Assembly: GCF_003473485.1 (NCBI RefSeq)
Contig: NC_053043.1
Location: 18,354,001-18,418,000 of the forward strand
DNA: 64,000 nucleotides
Reading direction: 5' to 3'
DNA from: Medicago truncatula
Lineage: Eukaryota > Streptophyta > Magnoliopsida > Fabales > Fabaceae
Below are positions 22,019 through 35,118 of this stretch, in pieces; position 1 is the stretch's first letter, and each line of letters starts with the position of its first letter. A model generated the notes under the pieces. It saw only the letters and a program-made list of their open reading frames with translations, was not told where the DNA came from and searched no databases. The translations under genes were made by a program, and so were the position numbers.

Positions 22019-24704
22019 TTACATCCGTAAACGTAGCAAGTATGTTTCCTCTGGTAACAACCGAGAGTTTGCAGTTTCAACCATCTGAAATTGACGGTGA
22101 AGTTGCCATAGTTATTGATTTCACATGTAGCAACAATCTATAACAAAAACTGGAAATACAGATGAACCAACAATTACATTACCTCAAAGCCCATCTTCTG
22201 GTACAACAACTGTCCAGGCCTATTATTTCTGTCAACATGCACATATACCTGACTCACACCTGCTAAATGAATCCACAGACAAATCAGGCGTTAACCATAA
22301 AGTTACTTCAACTTAACGTTAATATTACCATTAGATTTTGCATTTTCAACAGCAAAAGACATCATGTTGCTTGCAATCCCTTGTCGACGAGCCAATTTGG
22401 CAACACATAAATTTGCAATGTAACCATATCTACTTGGTGGTGTCCTGTTTACGCTGCAACAAAAAGGAGTTTTGACTCGTTCCTGCAGAAATGATATGAT
22501 GCCTAAGTCGTGAGAAACATCAAGACCATCAGTCTAGACAGAACAACAGACGAGAAAGAACGAGTAGTACCCCAGGAAAAGTCTCTCCTTGCAGCAAGTA
22601 TCGGATATTCAAATCAAGTGTTCCTACAACACTTTTTATTATCGAGCGCTTTACATTCTTCTGCTCCTTTCTCACCTGATAAACATAAATCCAAACACCG
22701 TAAGTCGAATCATACTCAAGGAAAATCAACTTTCAAACAGTAAATAACTCAACAAAGTTAGAGCTTTAATCGAAGTTAGAGCTTTAAATTATATATATAT
22801 ATATTTTCAACCTGAATTTTTTTTAACTAGATCAGAATCTCAGATGAGATTGATTTACCGCGATAATGCATGCGCAGCTGTCCCCATTTTGCACCTTGCA
22901 CCGCTTTTTTACCGCATTAAATTCCTAAACAATAGGGATTCTTGTTAAATTTTCATGAAAGACACTCCAATGTATACAGTACTAAGTAAGGAAATTAAGC
23001 GCTGCCAACTCCTACCTGGTCAGCAAATTTCCTTTTGTAGATATCAATATATCTAAAAAAAAAACATAATCGCAGTTAGTACTACCCAAATTCTTACCTA
23101 TTGTTAATCAAGTCAAATGATTTACACCCACAACCGGTAGGTTCATTCAGATTACTTCCTATATTCTACTATTTACAAAACTGATTATTGACATTATCCA
23201 TCTTGATCTGGTTTATAGTTTGTTCTCAATTCAAGTACCACAATTTGCTCAACATAAGTTTTACACATTTTTTCAATTCATTCTACAGAATCCTTATGCA
23301 TGAAAAAACATTGGAGATTTGTGATGTATTTTGTATCATACCTTTCATATGTTCGATTCTCCCAATGACTTTCTGCTCGTAGCCAGGCTGCTGTCTACCA
23401 CATAATTCAAAAACTTACAAATAAATAAAAGAAAATATATTTTGTGTAATATTATTTTCCATAAAAGTAAAAAAAGTAATAAATGATTGGTTGTATGCAC
23501 TTATAAAACAATCTTTCTTTGATTCCAACATTATGTTAAGCTTTTTTTTCTTCTTTCTTTTTCATCTTCAACTAAAAAATAGCTTTGCTTATCAATCTAC
23601 CACTAAAAGATATGAAGCACGGATACAGACACGGACACCGGACACGATACAGACACTGATATGCCGACACCGCTAATAATTTGAGAAAATCACTTAATTC
23701 AGTGTAATTATGTGTGTCGGTGTCAGATACCACACGTGTTCAACATTTTAGTTCATTAAATTGCAGAAATTTGGCAATCAATGATCACATTAGTCATTTT
23801 AGATCGGTTTATTTAAACCCAAATATTGTCCCAAAAGGACTAATATGATCGAAGATTTACAATTTCAAACATCATTATAATAAAGTTTCTTTGATTTCAA
23901 AACCAATTAAGCTAATCCTACAATTCATGACAACAAATTGAATACTCACTATCAAACAAACCTTGAGAATTTTCAATTTGAAACATTATTTTAGTAAAAT
24001 TTCAATAATTTCAAGACCAAATCAACTAACTCTACAATTTCATACACTAAGGGCCCGCTTGGATTGACTTATTTTTGAGCTTATGCAAATAAATGTATTA
24101 TTCATTAGTCTGGCAAGGTAATTTACTAAAAAACAGCTTATGAAGGTAGTCTGGCAAGGTAGTTTGCATAAGCTATAAAATAAGTCAATCCAAACGGGCT
24201 TCTTTCTATCCAACAGTTTATGACATACCCAAAACTCTTCATCAAGCACAGCTTCCCTAGCAACAAATTGTCCAAACTCAAATATATTTTCTCTAATCAA
24301 CTCTTGTTCCGACGGCTGCAACCGATCAAATCGAAGACCGTTCGAGCTCAAACCTTCTTCCACCACTTTAGGAACAATTGGACTTGAAAGCTTCACAGAT
24401 AGTTCCTCCTTCATCTTCTTATTCTTAATATCACTGTTACTATTCACCGTTGAAGAAAATTTAGAATCCATAGACCTATTCATATTGAACAGTAATTAAT
24501 AAAAATAACCATATAACACAAACATATCATAAAATTGATAACAATCATAATAATTAAACTAATAAATGACTGTAAAAAGAAATTAAGATATCAAATAGAA
24601 GAAACTTACATGGTCCATGAGGATGTAATTTTAGTGCATTTGTAATTAGGGGAATTGAAAAGTAAGATATGAAATCCAGGTTTTTGAATTGGAATAGTTG
24701 ACAT
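22019..24704 (-). CDS. GNAT-family N-acetyltransferase, probably plastid-targeted
   Basis: GCN5-related acetyltransferase. Nine exons on the minus strand: 24704-24610, 24475-24229, 23394-23342, 23052-23016, 22924-22859, 22675-22571, 22482-22329, 22259-22183, 22084-22019; total 900 nt, 299 aa. All introns are GT-AG. Acetyl-CoA-binding motif A is visible as NLCVAKLARRQGIA (R/Q-x-x-G-x-A near residues 233-238), followed by VYVHVDRNNRPGQLLYQKMGF, the family's C-terminal motif, and the end EETYLLRLRM. The start was chosen because only the frame beginning MSTIPIQKPGFHI joins exon 2 in phase; the longer frame over the same exon does not. The N-terminus is basic and hydroxylated, consistent with a transit peptide. 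In Arabidopsis, plastid GNATs acetylate protein N-termini and lysines; At2g06025 is a likely relative. Intron 2 holds two small transposons. Confidence 0.9.
23605..23748. mobile_element. GAAGCACGGACAC-type element in GNAT intron 2
   Basis: Begins GATATGAAGCACGGATACAG and contains several GACACCGGACAC and GTCGGTGTCAG segments in opposite orientations. The right end is less well kept than in the copy at 3135. Confidence 0.6.
24049..24202. mobile_element. MITE in GNAT intron 2
   Basis: About 150 bp with inverted ends GGGCCCGCTTGGATTGACTTA and, reversed, AAGCCCGTTTGGATTGACTTA. Two internal copies of AGTCTGGCAAGGTA. This end sequence is common among plant MITEs. Confidence 0.8.
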
Positions 24705-26454
24705 GATTTTGAATATATTAAGAAGAATAGGTTATTATTGGAATAATAATATAAACCTTTTTTTGTTGTTAAAGTAATTAAATTAGGCGCTAATTGATTT
24801 GAGAAGCATAAAGTATTGGGAAGAACATGGTTTTGATTTTGATTTTGATTTTGATTTTGATGGTGATGACTTCTACTTTTCCGGCGTGGTGGATTTGATG
24901 ACATCACCAGTCAGCCACCACAATGGAATGGATAATATGTTTATCCATCTTTTTTCCTTCATCTACTTTGTACTTCATGTATATCTAGACACGTACTATT
25001 TCTACTTTGCACCATACCATTTTCTTACCTTTTTTTGGACATATATGCTATTTTGCTCGTACAAAACAGTGGATGAGTTTATAAAGAATAGTGGATAAGA
25101 TAATTCATATTGGATAAGGTAATAGATTAAATTTGAGGTTTTGGTAAAATTGTCTACCAGCTAGAGAAATTTACCTTACATATAAATGATTGGGTGTTTG
25201 GGATTTGAACTCCAATCCTACTTATATTATGCATTATTGCTTACCAAGTCACAGAGACGGTAAAATTGGAGTTTAAATTAACTCAATAGCATACAATGAC
25301 CATAATAATCTTTAGTTTTTTTTCTTCTTCTTTCATTTAAGATAGTAAGAGCAAAAAAAATTGAGAGAAAAACTCAATTAGTTGAACAACGATTTGGAGG
25401 CTTTGTCAATTCAATGCCGGAAATTGTTCTATAAATTTCTCTATGGGGATATATCTTATGATGACATAAATTTATCGGAGATAAGTTTGGATTGACTTTT
25501 TTTTTTTGGTCAAATAGCCTAGTGGCTAGAGCTCACACAATTTAATTGTGGAGAAGTGGAGTGTCCGGGATTCGAACCCCGGCTCCTGCATATAATATGC
25601 AATATCCCTACCAACTGAGCTAAACTCACGGGGATGGATTGACTTTTCTATTTCCATCAAAAACTATTTTTCTAGCGATCTTTTTAAGAGTTGAGCAACC
25701 TACATGTCTATAGAGCAACCTTCTTCAATATGGAGTTAATACATTAAACCATAACCAAAAAATCTCGCAAGAGTAATATCTAATTCAGTTTTTAAAACAT
25801 TGGGTTAGCAATCCACGGGTGATGGTTTCTCTATTGGCCCTCCTATTTGCTCTTTATCCTGAAAAATAAGATTCAGGAGTTAACTCGAAACCTTTGTGTT
25901 TAATTTTTTAAATAGTAAATTCTTGACAAAACAACATAAGTTGCTTAATAAAAACAAAACAACATAAGACAAAACTTTATCTAAAAAAAAACATAAGACA
26001 AAACACCACAAGACAAACTTTTATGATATTGAATAATATTGTCTTATACAATTTTTGGTGGACATAATGCTATTTTATACAATTTGTATGTGAGACAAAA
26101 AGTTGTGACGTGATTTAGTGAGGAACAAAAATTTTAGTTTTTGTGCCGTCCTTTGTCTCCAGTTTGTCTTGTCCCTAAAACATTTTATAAATCAAACATT
26201 GCACAACTAAATTGTCATGTCCTGTCCTTAATTTTTTAGCAGATCAAACACATCTAAATCGATCGTGAGTTGTCTCCGAAACAATTTATGTATTTTCGGG
26301 GAACATTCCAACAGTGAAGCCCAATCCAAAATAAGCCCAGCCCAATTACTTCGCACCACTCCACCGAGCTTCTTCACTTCACTTCACAGTTCAAACTTCA
26401 AAACCAGCACAGCGTGACAGCGCAAAACAGAGCAAAACAGTTACAGAAGAAGAA
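24705..26454. other. Divergent intergenic region between GNAT and TTLL12
   Basis: Presumed promoters of both genes. It contains four GATTTT/GATTTTGATTTT hexamer repeats at 24833-24860 and a SINE-like copy at 25505-25640. No coding region is evident. The purine-rich leader just before 26455 (GCAAAACAG repeated) belongs to the TTLL12 5' UTR. Confidence 0.6.
25505..25640 (-). mobile_element. tRNA-derived SINE-like repeat
   Basis: On the minus strand the head reads CCGTGAGTTTAGCTCAGTTGGTAG and then GCCGGGGTTCGAATCCCGG: well-kept A and B boxes with the TATATGCAGG spacer seen in the copies at 1778 and 2815. The best preserved copy in the window. Confidence 0.8.
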
Positions 26455-29400
26455 ATGGTAGCAATGGCAACCACCACAAAGAAGAGAATCGAAACCTACG
26501 AAGACTTCACCAAAGTTCACGGAATTCTACTCGCCGCTTCGGGATTACCAGAATCCCTCCACCGCCGTCTCTTCCACAAACTCTCCACCGAAACCTTCGA
26601 CGGTGGCGAACATTTCCAGATCGAACCTTGTGAAGAGAATCGCATGAGACGCCTCGTTTTAACTTCGGATTCTATGGCTAAAGACTCCAATGTCTTCCTC
26701 GTTGATCATGCTTGGACTTTCCGACTCTCCGACGCTTATAAACAGGTCCCAACCTTCTCCTTCATGCAACATTCATTTCGAGTATCGTAGAACACTTTCA
26801 AATATGTTTGAGATTATGAATATTTCGAAGAGGTCTCGGACTCTGTCAAATTATGAGAGTATGTTAGGGACTTTTGGATTGACTAACTTATTTGAGATTA
26901 TAAAAAAAGTTTTAACATTATTTTATGTTTTGTTACTTGAATGGCTTATGCATAAGTGTTTATCATTATAATAAGCACTTATGCTATAAGTTGCAAATAA
27001 AGTTGTTTAAACATAGATTAAATTGATTGTAAGTGGTTAAATATGAGTCTAAATTGATAGTTAGTTGTTAAACTATAGGGAGCTAATAGATAGTAAATGG
27101 TTAGTTATATTATAGGACCAACTTGACAGTTTAATAGAGTAAGTGATCTTTTTGAGATATTCATAATCCCAAAGTATCTTAGAATGTTAGGGACTAACAT
27201 TATGGCGTAATTTTATCCATGTAGCCAATCCAACATACTGGGATTAGGCTTAGTTGTAGTAGTAGGGTTTCATTTTTGCGTTAATTTTGTTGATTTTTTG
27301 TTGTTTGTTGTTCTTTTTGGCGATTTTAGCTGCGTGAAGTTCCGGGATTGGCCGAGAGGATGGGTTCTTTGATGTGCGTGGATATTGATTTGGATGGTGA
27401 AATTGAGGTGAATGGTGTTGATGATGAAGTTTCGAGAGAGGAGGTTAGTGTTGTAGAAATGTTGGAGAGTGAGGTTCGAGAGGTCAAAGAGAAAGGTGAT
27501 GGTACATTGAGATGGTTGGAGCTTGATGGTCTTGATATTGATGATGATACGTTTCTTTCGTTGGACTTGCCTGCTAGATTCCCGGTCCGTAACTCTTTAT
27601 CTTGTTTTTTATTTTGTTCATATTTTATTTTATAGTAATAATTTCTATAGGTTCTATTATTTTGAAAGTGCGGCTTTGTTCATTCAGCAAATAGAAATCA
27701 TGCTCATCAAACTTAGGAATGTTATTATAAGACTCACTTTTGACCTTTGTTAAAAAAAATAAGACTTTTGATATTTCCTTGTCCCTTAATATAGGACTCT
27801 TTTCAAAATTTTACATGCACTAATAATTACTTAAAAATTTCCTTATTTAATGTACAATTGTGAATTGGAAATTTGTTTTTTTCACTCTTACGATATCAAT
27901 AATTGTGAGGATATTTATAGGAAGTAACACAAATTTGACAGATTTATTGTTACAGCTATTTGTTACAGCTGTTAGCGAGTATCATAATAAGAGACGATGA
28001 CAGTATTATTTATTTATCGTCGGAATATTCAGTTTTCCTGTCAGATCCTGTTATTCTAGATGTTGAAAGCCAATTTTAGTTTCATGTTTCTTGTTATAAT
28101 TATTTAATTTGAATTTTGATGAACTATCCTCCCCTTTCCCTTTCAGAATTTAGTGGCACTTAGCCTATATGGAAACAAGCTTACAAGACCTGAATTGATT
28201 ATTCAAGAAGTTATCAAATTTAAACATCTCAAAGGACTCTGGCTGAACAATAATCCAGTTCTTCAGAATTGGTAAGTTTTCTCATATTTTAAAAATTTCT
28301 TAAACCACATTCCTTTTTGGTAAGATGTTGCTGTTAAGGAGAACTAAATTACTTTACTTCTAGTGATGGTGATCTTGCAGGTATTATTCTTAAGGAGTTA
28401 CCAGAACTGGAGATTTATAATTCAACTTTCACAAGCAATTTTGGGGAGTGGGCTTTGGGCTTTTGCGCAGAGATATATGGAAAGGATAACCCATCTAATG
28501 CTGATCAAGCTGACAGTCCACTGCTGAGTGTATCTAATCTTGATCTTTCAAATAGAAACATTCACAATTTGATCAACAAGGTTGAACCTTTTTTTATGCT
28601 TATTTTCTATCTTCTTGGCTTATGTTTTAAAAGTATAGATAGACTTAAGCATATTATTGTACTGAGTTAAAAAATCTGATAATTATGAATCTCTCATTGA
28701 GTCTATGCTCAAGAGATGCAAAATGGTAAACAAAGCATAATCAAAAAAAGATTTTAAACATATGGCATTGCCAATTCACTTTTTCCAATCCCATATTTGT
28801 ATGTTTTGATCTAATTATTTTGACGCTTCCCTCATTTTGTTAGGACTTTTCACCCGTTTGTTTGCCATCCCTTTCATACTTGAACATTCGTGGAAATCCA
28901 TTGGAGCAAAGCTCAGTTACCGACTTATTAGATCTGCTAAGGAGATTCTCTTGCTTATGTTCATTGGAGGTACTTTGATTTATAATATGACAATTTTTCA
29001 AGCCCCAAATTGCCTTTGTTATTTATTTGATTTTGTATGTCCATTCTCTGGTAACCAGTGTTTTGGCTTTGGGAATTTTGAGCAAATTTTTAGGTCGATA
29101 TTCCTGGTCCTCTTGGGGGAAGTGCCGTTGAAATTCTGGAATCTCTTCCAAACATTTCTGAACTAAATGGTATTTGTGCATCCAAAATATTGGAAAGTGG
29201 AAAGCATGTTATTGATTCAGTGCTTCTTCCTCGCCTTCCTGAATGGACTCCTGATGAGCCTATTCATGACCGTATTATAAGTGCAATGTGGCAATATCTG
29301 ATGACATATAGACTTGCTGATGAAGAAAAGTTAGACGAAACCTCTGTATGGTATGACATTCATTTTACGTGTTTTATTTTCTTGGTTCTAATGTAGCACT

Positions 29401-32400
29401 AGGTTTCTATCAATCAGTAAATGCTTTTAAGTTGTGTTTTTGCACTTCTTGTTGAAATACGCAATTTCATCAAGGTTGTCTGATTTGTAAATTATTGTTG
29501 TGACACTACTCGAATCAATGGGTCAATGTTTAACCATTCAAATTGTTGGGTCAGTACATTATATGAAACATATGATCAATTTGGAATTTCCCAACAACAA
29601 AGAAAACTAACATCCCATTGTTTTCGATAATTCTAGGTATGTGATGGATGAATTCGGTTCTGCTTTGCGGCACAGTGATGAGCCAAACTTTAGAGTGGCA
29701 CCTTTTCTTTTCATGCCGGAGGGTAATCTGGCATCGGCTGTGAGGTTTTCTTCTATATTTTGCTTTTCAGATTTGTTCTATGACGTTGAAGTTACATTTT
29801 CATGATCTAATTCTATGATACCTGCTGCTTTACTATATGATTGAGCTTGCATGATTGTAAAAAAAAAAATTATATAAAAAAATTCGATTATAGGTTTTGC
29901 TCCGTAATTCTTGCTCATTAATATATAATAACTTAATTACCTGTGTAGCTCATATTAGTGACTTCTAACTGCGAAACTTCTCCTCCATCCTTTTTATGAA
30001 TTAGATGTATTTTATGGCATGCCCTCTGGATTTGTGATAATTCTAAATTAGTCTCTGCAAGTAATAACTCCCACTTTTCACAGCTTTTCTATTCTATGGC
30101 CAACACGGAATGTTTGGAAAGGTGATGAATGCACTCGTGACTTTCTTCTTGGTATTGGAGAAGATAAACAGCGTTCTGCCAGACTTACTGCCTGGTTCAA
30201 TACCCCAGAGAACTATTTTATCCAAGTATTTCTTCTATTACTAAGGCAGATTATGATTCATATATGTGGTTAAAATATACCATACGAAAGTGTTAGGGAT
30301 GTTTGAGGCTAATTATTTTATTACTTTCAGGAGTATGAGAAGTACGATCAGAGATTGCAATCCACAAGTTTAATACCACCCACTGTGCAGTCCTCTGAGA
30401 GCAGAAGTATTCGCCCACATGATGTGCGTCCTTTACGGGTATACACAGATATACCTCACGTGGAGGAGTACTTGACACATCCTGAGTTTGCAATCAGTAA
30501 GTGGACTGTATGCATCTGATAGATACTGGATTAAATTAGAGATTAACAGAATGAAAATAATGAAATTTTGTCACATATCCTCCTCCAACTTTTGTTCCTT
30601 TTAGTTAGGTTGCTTTGAAAAAGGCACAAGCAGGGAATAATCCGTCCCAGAGTTTATTGATAACCGAAAGGTTTATTGATAACAGAAAGAAAAGGGTTAC
30701 TCAGGGAAGCAATCCTTTCCTCACCGGAATAAGCCAGTCAATTTCTTAATAAAGTTCAGAATGCCTAATCTAGGGGCTGGGAAGCTATTTATAGATTATA
30801 GAATAGATTGACCATAACAGAAACTAACTATTCTAACTGGCCCCTAAGTACTGCCTCTCTAACAAATAGAGGCTGATTTATTATTCCTGAACTTCCTTCT
30901 ATAATAACCCCCTTAAGATCTTCTCAGTAGCCAGTGTGTGTTTGTGGTGGGTTCGGAGCCGGACGAAGGAGAAAAACTATTCTAACAACTAATTACTAAC
31001 CGTTAAAAAAAAACATTCCTTATCTGACTGACAGTTGCCAGTTAAGACGGTTACAGTCTGTCTCTGATACCATAATAGAGTTTGTAGTTTGAGAGATTTT
31101 GCTATTCTATTGTAACTGAATTCTCAACTGAAACGTCAATTTATTTCATAATAAGATTACAATAGGTGATGAGTCTTTATATAGAGTCCTCCTGACTACC
31201 TCTAGTTAACTGACACATGTCAGTTAACATTCCCTGTGACTGGCAGTTGCCAACTAAGACGGTTACATTCTGTCAAGACAGTTACAAGGGAAATGCTCTA
31301 GTGAGACACAGCTTATGGTGATCATTCTGAATTCTGATCACCTACTACCTATATTTGGAGTCAATCCTTTGAAATGTCCAACACTTTGTTACAAGAGAAA
31401 TGCTCTAGTGAGACACAGCTTATGGTGTTCATTCTGAATTCTGATCACCTGCTACCTATATTTGGAGTCAATCCTTTGAAATGTCCAACACTTTTCTTGA
31501 TCTTAAAATCTGTTTCCTTGAGCATCACCTCTCTCGGAAGCTTTCCCAGGTTTCCTTAGGATTGTTAACCTCCCACTACTTGTAAACCAGTGTCGGAACG
31601 TTCACCCAATGCTTCCACGCCCATCATTTTCTGTGTGTCGAAGTGCTCCTCAAAATGGATTATCCACCAACACTTCTTTAAAATCTACAATCCTGATAAT
31701 CTGATATGTTCCCCCTTGAATGCTTTCCTTAAGCTTTGCAAATGTCCTTTGCAAATCTTCTTGAATTTACTTCTTGATCAGTCTACACAAAGTTCCCCAT
31801 TTCTTGGGAGCTTCAGTACTAGTTGATAGGTACTGGTTCAATATATGGAGGCAAACAAAAGGAATATGAGGACGTTTTATAATAAATCCTCTTAACTCAA
31901 CTCTGGATGAATGATTATCCAAGTCAAGATGAGCAGGATGACATATAATGATGTTTTCCCCGGGTATTTGAGCTGGTCTCTCCTAAGTCCCACTCAAAAC
32001 TAATTAACTTCCTCTAGCTTCTTTGCCTCTATTAAACAGCCTAACTAATTAACTACTCTAACAAGCTAGCAGGGTTCCTTGACCTAACTGATGTAAGCTT
32101 TCCTAATGGAGTCTGCTCCTAACAGCATGCTTGAACTCTTTCATCAACTCTTAATATACATTTAAACAATCATGTAACTTGGAAAGTGAAGAACCTAAAT
32201 TGAATTTTCCTTGTTTCATTTGAACCTTTTCTCATTCTGAGCAGCATTGACATCTTATGTTTTTCATAAAATTACCTTGGATATTTGATTCAATGATTGC
32301 CTCCACGTTTTTAACATTTGCTGGATTCTGACCTTCTCCCTCTCTTTTGAATGTGTTTGGCTTCAGTAAAGGACCCAAAAGATGCAGATATAATATGGAC

Positions 32401-34046
32401 CTGCGTACAAGTAGATGAGGAGTTGAAGAAGGCCACGGGAATAACTGATCAGCAATACATTAATCAATTTCCATTTGAGGCTTGTCTTGTCATGAAGCAT
32501 CATTTAGCAGAAACAATTCAAAAGGTGATATTATAGTTAATCAACATTGTATGTTGATGCTGATGAGATTATCCTTAATGTCTGACCTGTTTTCATTATG
32601 CATTTCTAGTGAAATTCCATCATACATTCAGAGAAATATGTATTATATTATATATTCATCAGAGCATGCTACATTTAATTTTATTTTCGAGTCACTTACA
32701 AATAATTTGAAGTGTTGGTTTCTCTTTTGAGGCTTTTTAAATAATGAATCATTTTGGGGTTGGGTGTTTTATCTTGCTTCAGGCACATGGATCTCCTCAA
32801 TGGTTGCAGCCTACTTATAATCTTGAAACTCATCTGTCTCAACTTATTGGTGACTATTATGTACGCAAAAGAGAAGGACTAGACAACCTTTGGATCTTAA
32901 AACCCTGGAACATGGCCCGCACTATTGATACTACTGTAACTGATAACTTACCAGCCATAATCCGACTCATGGAAACTGGTCCAAAAATATGCCAGAAGTA
33001 TATTGAACAACCTGCTTTATTCCAGGGGAAAAAGTTTGATCTCCGTTACGTAGTACTGGTTCGGAGCATGCACCCTTTGGAGATATTCCTGTCAGATTGT
33101 TTCTGGGTATACTGATTCTTCTTTATTTTATTCTTATGCTCTTAAAAGGTTAAACTCTAATGGCAATGAGTTTTATGTTTTATTTCAGGTTAGGATAGCT
33201 AACAACCAATATTCCTTGGCCAAAAGTAGTCTTTTTGAGTATGAAACTCATTTCACTGTTATGGTATGTCTTGAATACCATATTGTTTAGCGACAAAATG
33301 TTTGACCGTGCTTCCCTTTTTCTTATCAAGTTTTAACGTATTCAATCAATGCATGTTCTCAGAATTATCGTGGAAGAATAAATCACAAGAATATTAAGGA
33401 TTTTGTGAGGGAATTTGAGGAAGAACATCAAGGTAACGAGGGCTGCCACATTCTGTAGATGAATTTTTAAAGGCTTCAAGAGCATATTATATATTTTGAA
33501 TGATTTTTTTTATACAAATTCATGTCCCTGTATCTCTTGCAGTTAAATGGTTGGATATACATGCAAGAGTAAGGACTATGATTCGATCAGTGTTTGAGGC
33601 AGCTGCGGTTGCACATCCTGAGATGCATAGTCCAACATCAAGGGCAATTTACGGTGTAGATGTCATGTTAGACAGCTCTTTCCAACCTAAGTTACTAGAG
33701 GTTGGTAACCGAAACAGTGGTTCTCATTTGATGCTCCTTTCAATACAATTTTTTTTTTTTATATTGACCTGAACATCTTGATTCAAGGATTCAAATTTGT
33801 AATGCACTATTTGTTTAATGCTGAATTATCTGATTAGGATGCATTTCACCATACGCATTATCGCATTACATGTATGACTTGTATTTTATATTGCAGGTGA
33901 CTTACTGCCCTGATTGTACGCGAGCTTGCAAATATGACATGGATATCGTTGTTGGAGAAGGAGGTATTGCCAAAGGTTGTGATTTCTTCAACAATGTTTT
34001 CAAGTGTCTCTTTTTGAATGAAATTTCTCAGGTTAGTCGATTGTAA
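26455..34046 (+). CDS. TTLL12: TTLL12-type tubulin-tyrosine-ligase-like protein
   Basis: The TTLL12 protein of plants. Fifteen exons join in frame: 26455-26745, 27330-27584, 28147-28271, 28364-28580, 28844-28969, 29094-29350, 29637-29744, 30084-30225, 30331-30496, 32367-32524, 32783-33106, 33189-33263, 33363-33432, 33543-33700, 33897-34046; 2622 nt, 873 aa, all GT-AG. After the N-terminal ~180 residues there are LRR-like segments (LVALSLYGNKL, GLWLNNNP, LSYLNIRGNPL). The SET-like middle follows. The C-terminal TTL domain has WILKPWNMARTIDT, KFDLRYVVLVRS, FTVMNYRGR and GVDVMLD. In the metal-binding strand the usual EVN is EVT (LLEVTYCPDC), which argues against a normal ligase; TTLL12 of animals is also thought not to act as a simple tyrosine ligase and affects tubulin and histone marks. 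An in-frame ATG at 26464 is an alternative start. Intron 9 (1.87 kb) holds retroelement debris. Confidence 0.94.
30640..32160. mobile_element. Retrotransposon debris in TTLL12 intron 9
   Basis: The minus strand near 31060-31080 reads ATGGTATCAGAGACAG, a match to the Met-tRNA primer-binding site next to copia-type LTRs. CAGTTGCCA-TAAGACGGTTACA occurs at both ~31033 and ~31245. No RT or integrase frame remains. The element boundaries could not be fixed. Confidence 0.5.
31281..31494 (+). repeat. 107-bp tandem duplication in TTLL12 intron 9
   Basis: GTTACAAG(G/A)GAAATGCTCTAGTG to AATGTCCAACACTTT occurs at 31281-31387 and 31388-31494 with only a few differences. Confidence 0.9.
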
Positions 34047-35118
34047 TCTAGTCATCATAGAGATTTGACATCCTTAATTAAAGCCTTCTTCGACAACGGA
34101 CTACAGGTTCTTTTAGCAAAGGCCTGGAAACTAGATGTATAACTTGTGATTTCTTTGTAATCTAGTTATCCTGCGTGCTGTAATTTTCTTTCGGTGCTGG
34201 TGAGTGACTGTGACAATAAATATTTTTTAGCAAGTTTGGTTATTTGGCTGGATAACAAACAGCGGTAATGATGGCAGTTAATTGTGTGAATGATTAGTAG
34301 TATTATAATAGTTTTTATACGGTTCCTGTTCACATTCAAAGTTAATCATTTTTAAAGATGAACTTTTTGAGAAAAAACAAATTCTAAAGAGTTCAGCGTT
34401 TTTTGTGTTTTTGTTGTGCTGTTTTTTTTTTTTTTTCCTGGAATAATTTAAGAGGGAACGAGGATAGAAATGTAACATAATTTTCACTTGTTTGGATATG
34501 AATAAAAATATTGAAAAAGATAATTGTAGATAAATAAACTGTATAAATCTTTAAATGCAGTTTAGCAGTCAGAGGAATGTATGTGCAATAATCCATTGTC
34601 GGGTGAATAATTGTTACATTTAATTAAACTAATAACTTTCTTTCCAAATTCTATTATTTTTCTATGTTAAATTCCTGCCAACTTTCCTCCTGAAATTCCT
34701 CACAAAAGCACCCCCAATAAAATATAATAAATTGTACTTTCCTGTCATCAGTCAGAAAATGCGATGCATTTGGTTGAGAGATTGTTGAGGTAATTCGAGT
34801 AAGACTAGTACAAAATGATGATTAAATAAATATATGGGCTGATAAATTGGTTGAGCATACGGTACCCCAATTCAAGGAAGTTCTACTGTATGGTTGTTGA
34901 GGTTTCTGAGATGTTTGTTTTGCAAGTGAAGTTATCTCCTTTTTTTACTTCATTTGTTAAGTTTGGTGGAAGAAAGTGGATGGTTAGATTAACAAGAAAT
35001 CAACAAATATTGAACCAGGCATCATATTGAAATCTAATAATTTCTCAATACAATTTCGAAAGAAAGCCAAACTAGTAATCATTTCCAAAATCATACATTA
35101 AATTTTCCAATCTTTAAC
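34047..35118. other. Intergenic region between TTLL12 and Exo70
   Basis: TTLL12 3' UTR and Exo70 promoter. AT-rich, with a T-run at 34423-34436. No ORF with coding character. Confidence 0.6.

Noticed and set aside
24554..24907. 117-codon frame as GNAT exon 1
   Set aside because: Its donor phase does not fit exon 2, while another frame of the same exon does.
25540..25630. Possible tRNA gene on the minus strand
   Set aside because: Same reason: good boxes, but a repeat family member with no complete cloverleaf.
26690..26971. 93-codon frame overlapping TTLL12 exon 1 and intron 1
   Set aside because: Runs out of frame through a verified exon and into the intron.
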